A model generated the notes under the pieces. It saw only the letters and a list, made by a program, of their open reading frames with translations. It did no database searches and was not told the DNA's origin. A DNA stretch of 64,000 bases from Aquisphaera insulae (GTDB lineage: Bacteria > Planctomycetota > Planctomycetia > Isosphaerales > Isosphaeraceae): NCBI RefSeq assembly GCF_011064615.1, contig NZ_JAALJH010000012.1:62001-126000 (forward strand), read 5' to 3'. Position 1 is the stretch's first letter, and each line of letters starts with the position of its first letter. Both the position numbers and the translations under genes were made by a program. Positions 31,673-40,856 of this stretch are shown piece by piece.

Positions 31673-32896
31673 TCAGGTGAAGCCGGACGTGGCGGCGTCG
31701 AGGGTTCTCGCGTCGCGGGAGGACACGAGCGTCACCCGGGTGGTGGTGAGGTCGTCGGCGGATGGTGAGGTGATCGAGCCGCGGCAGCCGTAGTTGATCT
31801 GGAGGCCGTCGGCGGTGGTGAGTCGGGGGAGGACCGTGATCGGCCGGCCCGACTTCCTTTCGCTCGGGGGCTCGGCGATCTCGGCCGAGAGTGCGAGGCC
31901 GTCGAGGGGGTCGATCTCCACCGAGGCCCCCTTCCCGACCGCGTGCCGGGGCTCGCCCGGTTCGAAGGCTCGTTCCGAGAATCCGTAATGCCAGGCCGGG
32001 CCGCCGGCCGGGTCGGTGAGTACGAGCGTGAAAGCCGTGAGCCGATAGGCGCCGACGGGGACAACCGCATCCGCGCCGCCGTCGACGTTGATCGCGGAGC
32101 CGTCGCGGCCGATGAGCTGGGCGTGGATTTCCGCGAGGTGGGCCCGGGTCTCCGGCCTCCGGACGGTCAGGCGAATCGTGCCGGTCCCTTCCAGGGGAGC
32201 GAACGAGAGTCGCGAGCCGGCCGGGTCGGACCGGACGGCGTAACGGTCCGGGCCGATGCTGAGGATGGGGGTGAAGAGGAATTGCTCGGAGCTCGGGTCC
32301 CATTGGCCGTCGTCGTTGAGGTCGATCCAGATCGGGTCCATGGGGCTCGTGAAGAAGCCGTCGGTGTCGCCGTCGGTCCGGCGGGCGGCGTGGGTCCGGC
32401 CGGCGATTTCCACGGTCCCCTCGAGGTAGCCGGCGGCGGCGACGCTCAGGATCCGGCCGGTCGCGCCCAGCTTCAGGACGACCTCGCGGGGGATCTCCCG
32501 GATCGAGTCCTCCTCGGTGATCGCCACGCCGAGCGGCAGCCGCCAGGATCGGCCGTGGCCCTCGACGCGATCCCTCGCCTCGATCCGGCGGTTGCGGTCG
32601 GCGTCCACGTAGAGGTCCACGTCCCCCGGCCCCGGCCCGATTTCGTCCACCACCACGGTGACCCTCGTGGAGCCGGGACTGCCGTAGCGGAGCTGGGTAT
32701 ATCGCCGATGCGAGCCCCGATAGCTCACCTTCTCCGCCACGTCCTCCGGTCGCGCCGGGCTGAGGCTGACGGCTCGCCACGGCGGATGCTCGAACGCGTC
32801 GGAGGGCGGCGGGGTGATGAACCGCCATGCCGGTCTTGAGGGTGAGTCGCCGGGAGTCGCCGTCAGGATGGCGAGGAGCAGGGCCAGGAACGGCAT
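31673..32896 (-). CDS. Secreted hypothetical protein with EF-hand-like loops, 407 aa
   Basis: ATG 32896 after GAGGAGACTCCCACC; signal peptide MPFLALLLAILTATPG. Two acidic loops resemble calcium-binding or dockerin-type segments: DLYVDADRNRRIEARDRVEG (about 100-119) and WIDLNDDGQWDPSSE (about 185-199). The rest appears to be beta-rich extracellular domains. No enzyme motif recognised. It starts 17 bases after the stop of the upstream gene (32913-35495), so the two form an operon and probably act together at the cell surface. Confidence 0.7.
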   Translation of the reverse strand: MPFLALLLAILTATPGDSPSRPAWRFITPPPSDAFEHPPWRAVSLSPARPEDVAEKVSYRGSHRRYTQLRYGSPGSTRVTVVVDEIGPGPGDVDLYVDADRNRRIEARDRVEGHGRSWRLPLGVAITEEDSIREIPREVVLKLGATGRILSVAAAGYLEGTVEIAGRTHAARRTDGDTDGFFTSPMDPIWIDLNDDGQWDPSSEQFLFTPILSIGPDRYAVRSDPAGSRLSFAPLEGTGTIRLTVRRPETRAHLAEIHAQLIGRDGSAINVDGGADAVVPVGAYRLTAFTLVLTDPAGGPAWHYGFSERAFEPGEPRHAVGKGASVEIDPLDGLALSAEIAEPPSERKSGRPITVLPRLTTADGLQINYGCRGSITSPSADDLTTTRVTLVSSRDARTLDAATSGFT

Positions 32897-32912
32897 GGTG
32901 GGAGTCTCCTCG

Positions 32913-35495
32913 TTACAGGACATCGCGCCGGTTGAGGATTCCCACCAGGCCCGAGAAGGTGGACCAGATATCGCTCCAGGATCCCGCCTCGGTGCGGCCG
33001 AGCTGGGCCGAGAGGATGATCCGCGACCAGTTGGCGCCGTTGGTGTCGGGGTTGGGTGGCTCGGGCATGGCCTCAACGGCGGCGACGGCACGGAGCGGAT
33101 CGATCTCGGCCAGGAGCGTGATTTCGCTGGGCGTCATCCGGCCGGAGTCCGGTCCCCTGGCTGCGCCGGCGCGGGCGGCCGGCTCGTAGAGGGCGGCGGC
33201 GACCCGGCGGTCGTAGCGGGCCAGCAGGATCGCCTGACCGAGGACATCGTTCTGGCCGTGGTCCTCGCGCGGGTCGTCCGGGTCGGCGAGGCCGGCCACG
33301 GCCCGCCAGAACATCTCGGGGACGAGCGTGGGGTCGATCGACTCCGCCAGGGGCATGAGGGCCGCCGGGTTCGACCAGGCCGCGAGGACGTCGTGCCGAT
33401 CGATCTCCGCCAGGGCCTCGCGGACGAGGTCGCGGGCGGATTCCTTGCGGCTCGGGGGGAGCCCGTAGGCCGTGAAGAGGAGCGCTTCGGCACGTCGCCA
33501 ACCCTTGTCATGCTCCACGGAGATCTTGCGGGCGCGGGGCAAGTCCGCCCTCGCCATGTTCTGGCAGGTCCGGAGGACCACGTCCGAACTCCTCGGCAGG
33601 TCGCGGACCCGGTCGATCAGCCGCTCCGCCTCGGCGGGGTCGGTCGCGGCGATCCGGGCGGCGAGGTTGCCGATCGCCAGGCAGTGATCCCTGGCCTTGT
33701 CGGGGCCGCCGAGCAGCGCCAGGGCCGCGGGCAGATCCACACGGCCGAGGCGGGACGCGAAGTAGCCGATGAATTCCTCGGCATCCGGACCGAGGCGTTC
33801 GGCGATCGGCCGGCCCTCGGCGAAGACGGCTCGGGCCTGGTCCGTCTCGCCCAGATCCAGCAAGAGCTCGGCGGCCTCGCCGAGCTGCCAGACCTTGAGC
33901 CTCGGCTCGGGCTCGGCGCGGGCGGCGACCAGCACGCGGTCGACGATCGCGCGCTTCCGATCCCGCGGCTCCTTGGGCAAGGTCACCGCGATCGCGGTCA
34001 GCGCCTGGGCCCTGCGGTAGGCTTCCGGGATGCTCTCGGCGACGGCCGCGGCCTCGTCCGGATCGTCGCGTGCCATGGACAGGGAGAGCGCGTATCTCAA
34101 GAAGCTCTGGTAATAGGCCGTCTTCTCGAAGGGCGTCTTCTCGATGGCCTCCAGGGCGGCGGCCGGGTCGAAGGTCATTAGCGATCGCAGGGCCCATGCC
34201 TTGTCCGAGTCCTTCCCCTTCGCCAGGACCTTCGCCAGAAACGGGGCGAGCACGCGGCGGGCCAGCCGCCGGCGGTCGTCGAGCGGGATCGGGCCGGGCA
34301 AGGTCGTCATGGCCGCCGTGGCCGGCTCGTCGAATCGGGCCAGGGTCACCTCGATGGGTCCGCCCGGACCTTCCACGATTCGGCCGTCGATGCGGTAGCC
34401 GTCGCGGCGGACGACCAGGGGCGCGGGGCCGGCGGGGAGGCCGTCGAGTCGGAAGGTGCCGCGATCGTCGGTCGCGGCGGAGACCCCGCCGCCCCCGGCG
34501 ATGACCGCGGCCTCGGCGACGGGCTTGCCCTGGCGATCGACCACCCGTCCGGAGATGCTCCGCGGAGGCATCAGGACGACGTCGGCCAGGCTGGCGGTGC
34601 CGTCCCGCTTTCCCGCGGCGGTGACCCATTCGGTGAGGACCGGGCGGAAGCCCTCCGCGTGGACGATGGCACGATACTTGACGTTGGCAAGCAGCACCGG
34701 GGGCGTGCGGAAGGTGCCGTCGTCGCTGGTCCGGATCGGTCCGGCCTCGAAGTGGACCGACATGATCTCCACGGCTCGGCCCGGCGATCGCGACCAGACG
34801 ACGACCTCCGCGCCGGTCGCGGGCCGTCCGTCCGGGCGGAGGACGCGGCCGGCGACCTGACCGCCAGCCCTCAGGTCGAGCGTGACGGCCTCGGAACGAC
34901 GCTGATCCTCGGTCAGGGACAGGGCGTGCGTTCCCAGGCCAGGGATCGTGGCGAGCACGGCAAAGAGCTCGGTCGTCGGCTCGAGGCAGGTCAGCTCCGC
35001 CCGGCCATCGGCGCCGGTCGTCGCCGATACCCGATGGATGATCTCCGTGGGGAGCGTCGTGATGAAGTAATTCGGCTGCCGCGGCAGGACCGTCAGTGGC
35101 GTCAGGCGGACGCCCGCGATCGGCCGGCCGTCGTCGCCGCGGACCGTGAAGGTGCGACGCCCGGCCGGAAGCAAGGCGAGGCGGTATCCGTCCGCATCCT
35201 TCGCCTTCAGGTGCGTCACCGAGACCACCAGGCCCGACCCCGGCCGGTAGGCCGACAGGTGCCAGCTTTGCCTCCGCTGGGGCCGACGATCGGCGGCCGG
35301 CGGCAGGATTTCATATCGGCCCTGGGCGTCGGTCGTGGCGCGGCTCAGGACCGGCACCGTGCCGTCGTCCGCCGGCCCGTGCGACAGGACGATCTCGACG
35401 CCCACGACGGGCCGCCCCTCGCGATCGACGGCCGTCCCCGAGAGCGGGGCCGGCTCCTGGGCGAGCAACGACAGGACCAGCGGTAGCCAGGACAT
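32913..35495 (-). CDS. Secreted protein with carboxypeptidase-regulatory-like domains, 860 aa
   Basis: ATG 35495 (MSWLPLVLSLLAQEPAPLSG), with a short signal peptide. The N-terminal half has four CarboxypepD_reg/DUF4198-like beta-sandwich modules, each starting with a phrase like LSGTAVDREGRPVVGVEIVL, FTVRGDDGRPIAGVRLTPL, VAGRVLRPDGRPATGAEVVV or ISGRVVDRQGKPVAEAAVIA. Residues about 410-860 are alpha-helical and repeat-like (AEAERLIDRVRDLPRSSDVV, DRKRAIVDRVLVAARAEPEP), resembling a TPR-type solenoid. Probably an extracellular or periplasmic scaffold. First gene of a two-gene unit with 31673-32896. Confidence 0.75.
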   Translation of the reverse strand: MSWLPLVLSLLAQEPAPLSGTAVDREGRPVVGVEIVLSHGPADDGTVPVLSRATTDAQGRYEILPPAADRRPQRRQSWHLSAYRPGSGLVVSVTHLKAKDADGYRLALLPAGRRTFTVRGDDGRPIAGVRLTPLTVLPRQPNYFITTLPTEIIHRVSATTGADGRAELTCLEPTTELFAVLATIPGLGTHALSLTEDQRRSEAVTLDLRAGGQVAGRVLRPDGRPATGAEVVVWSRSPGRAVEIMSVHFEAGPIRTSDDGTFRTPPVLLANVKYRAIVHAEGFRPVLTEWVTAAGKRDGTASLADVVLMPPRSISGRVVDRQGKPVAEAAVIAGGGGVSAATDDRGTFRLDGLPAGPAPLVVRRDGYRIDGRIVEGPGGPIEVTLARFDEPATAAMTTLPGPIPLDDRRRLARRVLAPFLAKVLAKGKDSDKAWALRSLMTFDPAAALEAIEKTPFEKTAYYQSFLRYALSLSMARDDPDEAAAVAESIPEAYRRAQALTAIAVTLPKEPRDRKRAIVDRVLVAARAEPEPRLKVWQLGEAAELLLDLGETDQARAVFAEGRPIAERLGPDAEEFIGYFASRLGRVDLPAALALLGGPDKARDHCLAIGNLAARIAATDPAEAERLIDRVRDLPRSSDVVLRTCQNMARADLPRARKISVEHDKGWRRAEALLFTAYGLPPSRKESARDLVREALAEIDRHDVLAAWSNPAALMPLAESIDPTLVPEMFWRAVAGLADPDDPREDHGQNDVLGQAILLARYDRRVAAALYEPAARAGAARGPDSGRMTPSEITLLAEIDPLRAVAAVEAMPEPPNPDTNGANWSRIILSAQLGRTEAGSWSDIWSTFSGLVGILNRRDVL

Positions 35496-35631
35496 GGGCT
35501 TGCTCCGAAGGGGCGGGTCGAACCTGGGAGGCCCGAAGGACACATCATCGCACCGCCCGAGCCGCTCATGAAGAGTGAATCGGTGGGAGGACGGGCTCCC
35601 GGTTCTCCGGGATGAAGGGCTTGTTTCGTAA

Positions 35632-35645
35632 ACGACATTCGTCGT
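35632..35645. promoter_or_regulatory. Short dyad upstream of the iron-binding protein gene
   Basis: ACGAC-ATTC-GTCGT, a perfect 14-base dyad, begins 57 bases before the ATG at 35689 in the divergent promoter region. It could be an operator half of a dimeric repressor. It does not clearly match a Fur box. Confidence 0.25.
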
Positions 35646-35688
35646 AGACTCGGGCGACCGAGCACTTCATCGACCCAGGAGGACGGAG

Positions 35689-36717
35689 ATGACGCGCATG
35701 TCGTGGAGGTCGCGCACGGCCATGGTCCTTGTGGCCTGGATCGGGGCCTCGGGATTCGGCCGGGCCGCCGACAGGGTCGTCGTGTACGCGGCGCTCGACC
35801 GGGAGTTCTCGGAGCCTCTGCTCAACGCGTATGCGGGCAAGAGCGGGGTGACGGTGCTCCCCAAGTTCGACGTCGAGAGCACCAAGACGGTCGGGCTGAC
35901 CAACCAGATCATCACCGAGTCGGTCCGGCCGCGGTGCGACGTCTTCTGGAACAACGAGATCCTCAACACGCTCCGGCTCCGGGATCGCGGGCTGCTCGCA
36001 CCGTTCGAGCCCTCGCACGCGGCCGACATCCCGGACGCCTTCAAGGCGAAGGACGGGACCTGGTACGGCTTCGCGGCGCGGGCGCGGATCCTGCTCGTGA
36101 ACACGAAGCTCGTCGCCGAGGCCGAGCGACCCAGGGGGATCCTCGACCTGGCCGCCCCGAAGTGGAAGGGGAAGGTCGGGATCGCCAAGCCCCTCTTCGG
36201 CACGACCGCGACGCACGCCGCCTGCCTGGCCGCGAAGTGGGGGCAGGAGAAGGCCGAGGGGTACTTCCTGGACCTCAAGGCCAACGGCGTCCAGGTCCTC
36301 TCCGGGAACAAGCAGGTCGCCACGGCGGTCGGCTCGGGCGCGCTTGCGTTCGGCATGACCGACACCGATGACGCCATCGGCGAGCTCGAGGCGGGGAGCC
36401 CCGTCGCGATCGTCTACCCCGACCGCGAGCCCCACGCGCTCGGGACGCTGTTCATCCCGAACGTGGTGGCCATCCTCAGGAATGCGCCCCATCCGGAGGC
36501 GGCCCGGGCCCTGGCCGACCACCTGCTCAGCCCGGAGATCGAGGAGGCGCTGGCCGCCGGCCCGAGCGCCCAGATACCGATCCTGAAGGCCACCAGGGCC
36601 ACGGCCCGCGTCGAGACGCCGAAATCGGTGCACGCGATGGAGGTGGACTTCGAGGCCGCGGTGAAGGCCTGGGACCGGACCGCCGCCTTCCTGGCTCGGG
36701 AGTTCGCGGGCGGGTGA
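35689..36717 (+). CDS. Iron(III) ABC transporter substrate-binding protein, 342 aa
   Basis: ATG 35689 after AGGAGGACGGAG; signal peptide ending near GFGRAAD. The mature protein follows the FbpA/AfuA pattern of class-C periplasmic binding proteins: RVVVYAALDREFSEPLLNAY, RPRCDVFWNNEILNTLRL, GIAKPLFGTTATHAACLAAK and FGMTDTDDAIGELEAGSP. Such proteins bind ferric iron, often with a synergistic anion, and deliver it to an FbpB-type permease. It is paralogous to the protein at 39798-40856, whose permease and ATPase genes follow it. This copy is separated from them by a prepilin and two lipoprotein genes. Confidence 0.85.
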   Translation: MTRMSWRSRTAMVLVAWIGASGFGRAADRVVVYAALDREFSEPLLNAYAGKSGVTVLPKFDVESTKTVGLTNQIITESVRPRCDVFWNNEILNTLRLRDRGLLAPFEPSHAADIPDAFKAKDGTWYGFAARARILLVNTKLVAEAERPRGILDLAAPKWKGKVGIAKPLFGTTATHAACLAAKWGQEKAEGYFLDLKANGVQVLSGNKQVATAVGSGALAFGMTDTDDAIGELEAGSPVAIVYPDREPHALGTLFIPNVVAILRNAPHPEAARALADHLLSPEIEEALAAGPSAQIPILKATRATARVETPKSVHAMEVDFEAAVKAWDRTAAFLAREFAGG

Positions 36718-36802
36718 TCCGTCGACCCGACCTTCGGGAAGGCTCACGAACCGGGCTTCGCCCCGCAGCCCGAGAAACCGATTCTCCTATGGAGGAAGGA
36801 TA

Positions 36803-37846
36803 ATGTTTCGATCCGGATCGCGAAGGCGGGGTTTCACGCTGATCGAGCTGCTGGTGGTGATCGCGATCATCGCCGTGCTGATCGCCCTGCTGCTGCCGGC
36901 CGTACAGGCGGCGCGGGAGGCGGCCAGGCGCATCCAGTGCACGAACAATCTCAAGCAGCTCGGCCTCGGGCTCATGAATTACGAGAGCATGAGCGGGGCC
37001 TTCCCGCCGAAGTCGATCCAGACGGGCGTCGGGACCAACATCCCGACCACGGCCTTCGATTGGGGGACGAGCGCGAGGCTCCTGCCGTTCATGGAGCAAG
37101 GGGCGATGTTCAACGCGATCAACTTCAGCTTCAAGTATCTCGCCCCTTCCGAGGCGACGGTCGGCGGCATGACCGTGGCCGTGCTCCTCTGCCCGAGCGA
37201 GCCCAACACGCAGCGCCTCCTGTTCCGGGGCTATTACTACGGCGTGAACAGCTACGCCTGGTGCGTCGGCGATTGGTACGTCTACGGCGGCATGAACGGG
37301 CCGGACACGCGAAGCGCCTTCGCCACCAACCGGAGCCGGCGGATCGCGGACATCACCGACGGCAGCAGCCAGACCGTCTTCGCCGCCGAGGTGAGGACCT
37401 ATCAGCCGCAGTTGCGCCACTGCTTCCCGGAGGGGAGCGGGGGGACGTTCCCGAACCTGAGCAGCCCCTCGATCGTCCCCGACGTGGCCTCGTCGCTCGC
37501 GTTCATCACGTCTCCTTCGACGTTCGGCCAGTGCCAGATGATCGCCGAGGGTCACACCCGGTGGGTCAAGGGGGACAGCTATCACGGCGGCTTCACGACG
37601 GCGCTGCCGCCGAACACGAGCGTCATCGGGCCGCAGGGCCTGGACCTGGACCTCGCCTCGATCGACGAGGACGACGGCGGGCCGACCTACGCGGCCATCA
37701 CGTCGCGGAGCTATCATCCCGGCGGCGTCAACGTGCTCTTCGGCGACGGGCGGATCCAGTTCATCAAGGGCAGCATCAACGGCACGGTCTGGCGGGCCCT
37801 GGGGACGATCCGCGGCGGCGAAGTCGTTAGCTCGGATTCGTACTGA
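36803..37846 (+). CDS. DUF1559 prepilin-like protein, 347 aa
   Basis: A type IV pilin-like N-terminus, RRGFTLIELLVVIAIIAVLI, has the prepilin peptidase site G-FTLIE and a 20-residue hydrophobic helix. The planctomycete DUF1559 signature follows (AVQAAREAARRIQCTNNLKQ). Near the end is the H-x9-DG motif, HPGGVNVLFGDG, defining this family's C-terminus. GGAGGAAGGATA precedes ATG 36803. These proteins are exported, processed and assembled in pseudopilus-like or surface structures; planctomycetes carry dozens of copies with mostly unknown roles. Here it lies inside an iron transport locus. Confidence 0.92.
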   Translation: MFRSGSRRRGFTLIELLVVIAIIAVLIALLLPAVQAAREAARRIQCTNNLKQLGLGLMNYESMSGAFPPKSIQTGVGTNIPTTAFDWGTSARLLPFMEQGAMFNAINFSFKYLAPSEATVGGMTVAVLLCPSEPNTQRLLFRGYYYGVNSYAWCVGDWYVYGGMNGPDTRSAFATNRSRRIADITDGSSQTVFAAEVRTYQPQLRHCFPEGSGGTFPNLSSPSIVPDVASSLAFITSPSTFGQCQMIAEGHTRWVKGDSYHGGFTTALPPNTSVIGPQGLDLDLASIDEDDGGPTYAAITSRSYHPGGVNVLFGDGRIQFIKGSINGTVWRALGTIRGGEVVSSDSY

Positions 37847-37903
37847 GCATCGCGGATGCCCGGCACGGCCGCCTGCATCCTGGACTTGGAGCCAAGACGA
37901 CCG

Positions 37904-38584
37904 ATGATCAACAAGATAAAGGTTCATGTGACCGAGTTTCTGCTCCTCCTCGCGGCGCTCGCCGCCGGATGCGCCGGGCAGGGTGGCCAGGGGGGGAGCC
38001 CGGGGCCGATGACGATCGACTTCGAATCGGCCGAGGTCGGCAAGCCCCCGCCGGGATTCGCGACCGAGCTGACGGGGGGCGGCGGCCCGGTCTCATGGCT
38101 TGTCCGCGAGGATCCGTCGGCCCCGAGCGGCGGGAAGGCGCTCGTCCAGGAGAGCGCGGACGACACGAGCTACCGGTTCCCGCTCTGCATCCTCGAGGAG
38201 AAGAGCCTTCGCGACGTGGCCGTCGAGGTGAAGTACAAGGCGATCTCCGGCAAGGTGGACCAGGCGGGGGGAATCGTCCTGCGATATGCCTCGGAGAACT
38301 ACTACATCGCCCGGGCCAATGCCCTCGAGGATAATGTGAACCTGTTCAGGACGGAAAACGGCAAGCGCGTCAAGATCGAGGAGGTGCCGGTCAAGGTGAC
38401 CCCCGGCGAATGGCACACGCTCCGCTTCGAGGCGAAGGGGCCGCATCTCCGGGTCGATTTCGACGGCAAGACCGTGATCGAGAAGGAGGACGCGACCTTC
38501 CCCGAGCCCGGCAAGGTCGGGCTCTGGACCAAGGCGGATAGCGTCACGGCGTTCGATGATTTCAAGATCGAGCCAGTCCGATGA
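37904..38584 (+). CDS. DUF1080-type lipoprotein, 226 aa
   Basis: The start is taken at ATG 37904 (MINKIKVHVTEFLLL), giving a lipoprotein signal with lipobox LAAG-C (Cys 23). The mature part is a concanavalin-like beta-sandwich of the DUF1080/3-keto-disaccharide hydrolase type: VDQAGGIVLRYASENYYIAR, GEWHTLRFEAKGPHLRVDFD and GKVGLWTKADSVTAFDDFKI are typical strands. Such domains bind carbohydrate; catalytic residues are not clear. An alternative start at 37856 would spoil the signal peptide. Its stop overlaps an ATG of the next frame by 4 bases (38581). Confidence 0.82.
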   Translation: MINKIKVHVTEFLLLLAALAAGCAGQGGQGGSPGPMTIDFESAEVGKPPPGFATELTGGGGPVSWLVREDPSAPSGGKALVQESADDTSYRFPLCILEEKSLRDVAVEVKYKAISGKVDQAGGIVLRYASENYYIARANALEDNVNLFRTENGKRVKIEEVPVKVTPGEWHTLRFEAKGPHLRVDFDGKTVIEKEDATFPEPGKVGLWTKADSVTAFDDFKIEPVR

Positions 38585-39801
38585 AGGATCCCGATTCTGG
38601 TCCCCTCGCCCCACCGTGGGCTTTGCTCTACCCACAAATGCGAAGAGACCGTGGTGGAGGCAGAAAGCTAACCTTACGCCTTGAGGCGCGCCCTCCGGTC
38701 CCCTCCCCCCAACGAGGGAGAGGGGGCGACCGCGATCGACATTCAAGAGGACATCGCGCGCATCGGCCAGCCTCCCTTCAGACGACTCACCTCGAAGTCT
38801 ACGGCTTGCCCGTTCCCCCTCTCCCTAACCCTCCCCCACCAGGGGGGAGGGGACCAGAGAGCTCGGGACGCCGCCAGGCGGTTTCGCTCTGCAGGGCTCT
38901 GCCGGGGCGGAATTGTTGGCGTCTGCGAGCGGGGGTCGCCTCCGTCGCGATTCTGTGCTTCCTCGCCGGCTGTGGTCCGCGACCCGAGCCCCCGCGGCCC
39001 GCGACGGCGCCCATGGCCACCCCCGATCTCGACGGCGAGATTGCCCGGGCGGGGGAGCTCAGGCGACCCTTGCTCGTGCTCATCGCGGAATCGAGCAAGA
39101 GCGACGCCGATGACGCGGCGCGGGGCCTGCTCGACGCCTCGAACCTCGGCAGCGAGGCGGATCGGCTCGTCCCGGTCCTGCTCGACCTCCGCGCCTCGCG
39201 GAACCGCGCGATGGCCGCGCGGTTCCATGCCCTCGAGACGCCCGTGCTCCTCGTCCTTTCTCCCGGGGGAGTCGTCGTCAGCCGCGACGAGAAGCCGCTC
39301 ACGAGGGAGCTGGTCCTTCGGCGGATCGACGAGGGCCGGCTGCGGGCCGGGGACCTCGATGCCAGGCTCGCCCTGCTGGAGGCGCCGGTGACCAAGGACG
39401 GCGCCGACCTGAAGGCACGGATCGCCCTCGCCGAGTTCCTGCAGGGGCGACAGAACCTGCGCGAGGCGATCCCGCACCTGGCCGCCGTCGCCCATGCCGA
39501 TGCGGCGGACGCGGCCCTCCGCGTTCGCGCCTGGGTCGACCTGGCCCGCGCCCATCTCTGGATCGGCGAGCCGGAGAAGGGCCGCCATGAGGCCGAATCC
39601 CTGATCGCGTGGGGGGCGAAGGCCCCGGAGGCACGGGCGGGAGGGGAGCTCGTCCTGGCGACGCAGGACGCGAAGGCCGGCCGCACGGCCCGGGCTCGTC
39701 AGGAGTTCCAGGCCGCCATCGCCGCGGCGCCGGAGTCGGACTACGCCAGACTGGCCAGGGATGGGCTGGCCAGGCTGCCGAAGGGGGAGGGCTCGCCATG
39801 A
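38581..39801 (+). CDS. TPR-like lipoprotein; N-terminal part derived from a repeat
   Basis: The open frame starts at ATG 38581, overlapping the previous stop (ATGA). Its first 110 codons run through a 159-bp inverted-repeat element (38697-38855) and read as Pro/Arg-rich nonsense. At residue 131 a clear lipobox appears (CFLAG-C), preceded by a hydrophobic run. The true start may therefore be a non-ATG codon near 38890-38930, or the original start was displaced by insertion. The mature part has a thioredoxin-like stretch (LRRPLLVLIAESSKSDADDA, TPVLLVLSPGGVVVS) and then TPR-like helices. Translationally coupled to the iron-binding lipoprotein gene (4-base overlap at 39798). Confidence 0.6.
   Translation: MKDPDSGPLAPPWALLYPQMRRDRGGGRKLTLRLEARPPVPSPQRGRGGDRDRHSRGHRAHRPASLQTTHLEVYGLPVPPLPNPPPPGGRGPESSGRRQAVSLCRALPGRNCWRLRAGVASVAILCFLAGCGPRPEPPRPATAPMATPDLDGEIARAGELRRPLLVLIAESSKSDADDAARGLLDASNLGSEADRLVPVLLDLRASRNRAMAARFHALETPVLLVLSPGGVVVSRDEKPLTRELVLRRIDEGRLRAGDLDARLALLEAPVTKDGADLKARIALAEFLQGRQNLREAIPHLAAVAHADAADAALRVRAWVDLARAHLWIGEPEKGRHEAESLIAWGAKAPEARAGGELVLATQDAKAGRTARARQEFQAAIAAAPESDYARLARDGLARLPKGEGSP
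38697..38855. repeat. 159-bp inverted-repeat element with CCCTCTCCCT core
   Basis: Arms GGTCCCCTCCCCCC (38697-38710) and GGGGGGAGGGGACC (38842-38855) pair perfectly over 14 bases. Inside them, AACGAGGGAGAGGGGG and CCCCCTCTCCCTAACC continue the pairing. The CCCTCTCCCTAACCCTCCCC theme is a widespread dispersed bacterial repeat type. It sits inside the open frame of the TPR-like lipoprotein gene, just before the signal sequence. Confidence 0.7.
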
Positions 39802-40856
39802 ACCGGCGGATTCCGATCGTGGCGGGCGCGAGGGCCGCCCTGGCCGTGGCCCTCTCCCTCGCCGGGTGCTCGGGCTCCTGGGAACGAGGGGGCACCCCCC
39901 GGCCCACGGTCGTCCTCTACTGCGCGACCGATCGCGAGATCGCCCAGGATCTGATCGACGAGTTCGAGCGAGAGGCCGGGATCCACGTCGAGGCGAAGTT
40001 CGACACCGAGGCCGCGAAGGCGGTCGGCCTGGTCCAGGCGATCCGCCAGGAGAAGGCCAACCCGCGCTGCGACGTGCTCTGGGGCGGGGGGGCGTTCTTC
40101 GGCACGATGCTCGCCGATGAAGGCTGCCTGGCGCCGGCCCCGGACGACCTGATCAAGGCCCACGGCACGGCGCCTCGCGATGCCCGGGGGCGCTGGCTCG
40201 GCTTCGCCGCGGCGTATCGGGTGCTGATCGTCAACACCGATGTCCTCGAGCCGAGGTCGCGGCCGCATTCGTATCGCGAGCTGGCGGATCCGCGGTACAG
40301 GGGGCATGTGGGCATCGCCAATCCGCTCTTCGGCGGGATGGCGGCGCACGTCGCCGCGCTCTTCGACAGGCTCGGCACGGACGAGGCCCGGCGCTGGCTG
40401 AGCGACCTCGAGGCCAATGACATCGCCCTCTGTGCCGGCATGGCCGACGTGACGACGCGCGTCGCCTCGGGCGAGCTCTGGTTCGGGATCACGAGCTCGA
40501 TCGATGCCCACGTCGCGGTCGACGGCGGCAAGCCGGTGGCCGTCGTCTTCCCGGACCAGGGGCCGGGCGAGATCGGCTGCCTCCAGGGCTTCGGCACCGT
40601 GGCGCTGGTGGCGGGCGGTCCGCACCCGAAGGAGGCGGAGCGATTCCTCCGCTTCCTCATGACCGCGAGGACGGAGGAGATCCTCGCCGCGGGGCCCGGA
40701 CAGAACGTCGGGATGCTGCCGGAGAGCGTGGCCCGAGGCATCCGCCCGGCGTGGATCCCGCCGGGGATCCGGGCCATGGACGTGGACTGGGCCGGCGCGG
40801 TCCGGGCCTACCCGGAGTCGACGAAGGCCATCAAGGAAATCCTCCTGGGGCGATGA
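39798..40856 (+). CDS. Iron(III) ABC transporter substrate-binding lipoprotein, 352 aa
   Basis: ATG 39798 overlaps the previous stop by 4 bases. Lipoprotein signal with lipobox SLAG-C (Cys 24). The mature protein is FbpA-like: TVVLYCATDREIAQDLIDEF, NPRCDVLWGGGAFFGTMLAD, VGIANPLFGGMAAHVAALFD and FGITSSIDAHVAVDGGKPVA. Paralogous to 35689-36717 over its full length but membrane-anchored. Directly coupled to the permease gene (stop/start overlap at 40853), so this copy is the dedicated binding protein of the transporter; ferric iron is the inferred substrate. Confidence 0.87.
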   Translation: MNRRIPIVAGARAALAVALSLAGCSGSWERGGTPRPTVVLYCATDREIAQDLIDEFEREAGIHVEAKFDTEAAKAVGLVQAIRQEKANPRCDVLWGGGAFFGTMLADEGCLAPAPDDLIKAHGTAPRDARGRWLGFAAAYRVLIVNTDVLEPRSRPHSYRELADPRYRGHVGIANPLFGGMAAHVAALFDRLGTDEARRWLSDLEANDIALCAGMADVTTRVASGELWFGITSSIDAHVAVDGGKPVAVVFPDQGPGEIGCLQGFGTVALVAGGPHPKEAERFLRFLMTARTEEILAAGPGQNVGMLPESVARGIRPAWIPPGIRAMDVDWAGAVRAYPESTKAIKEILLGR

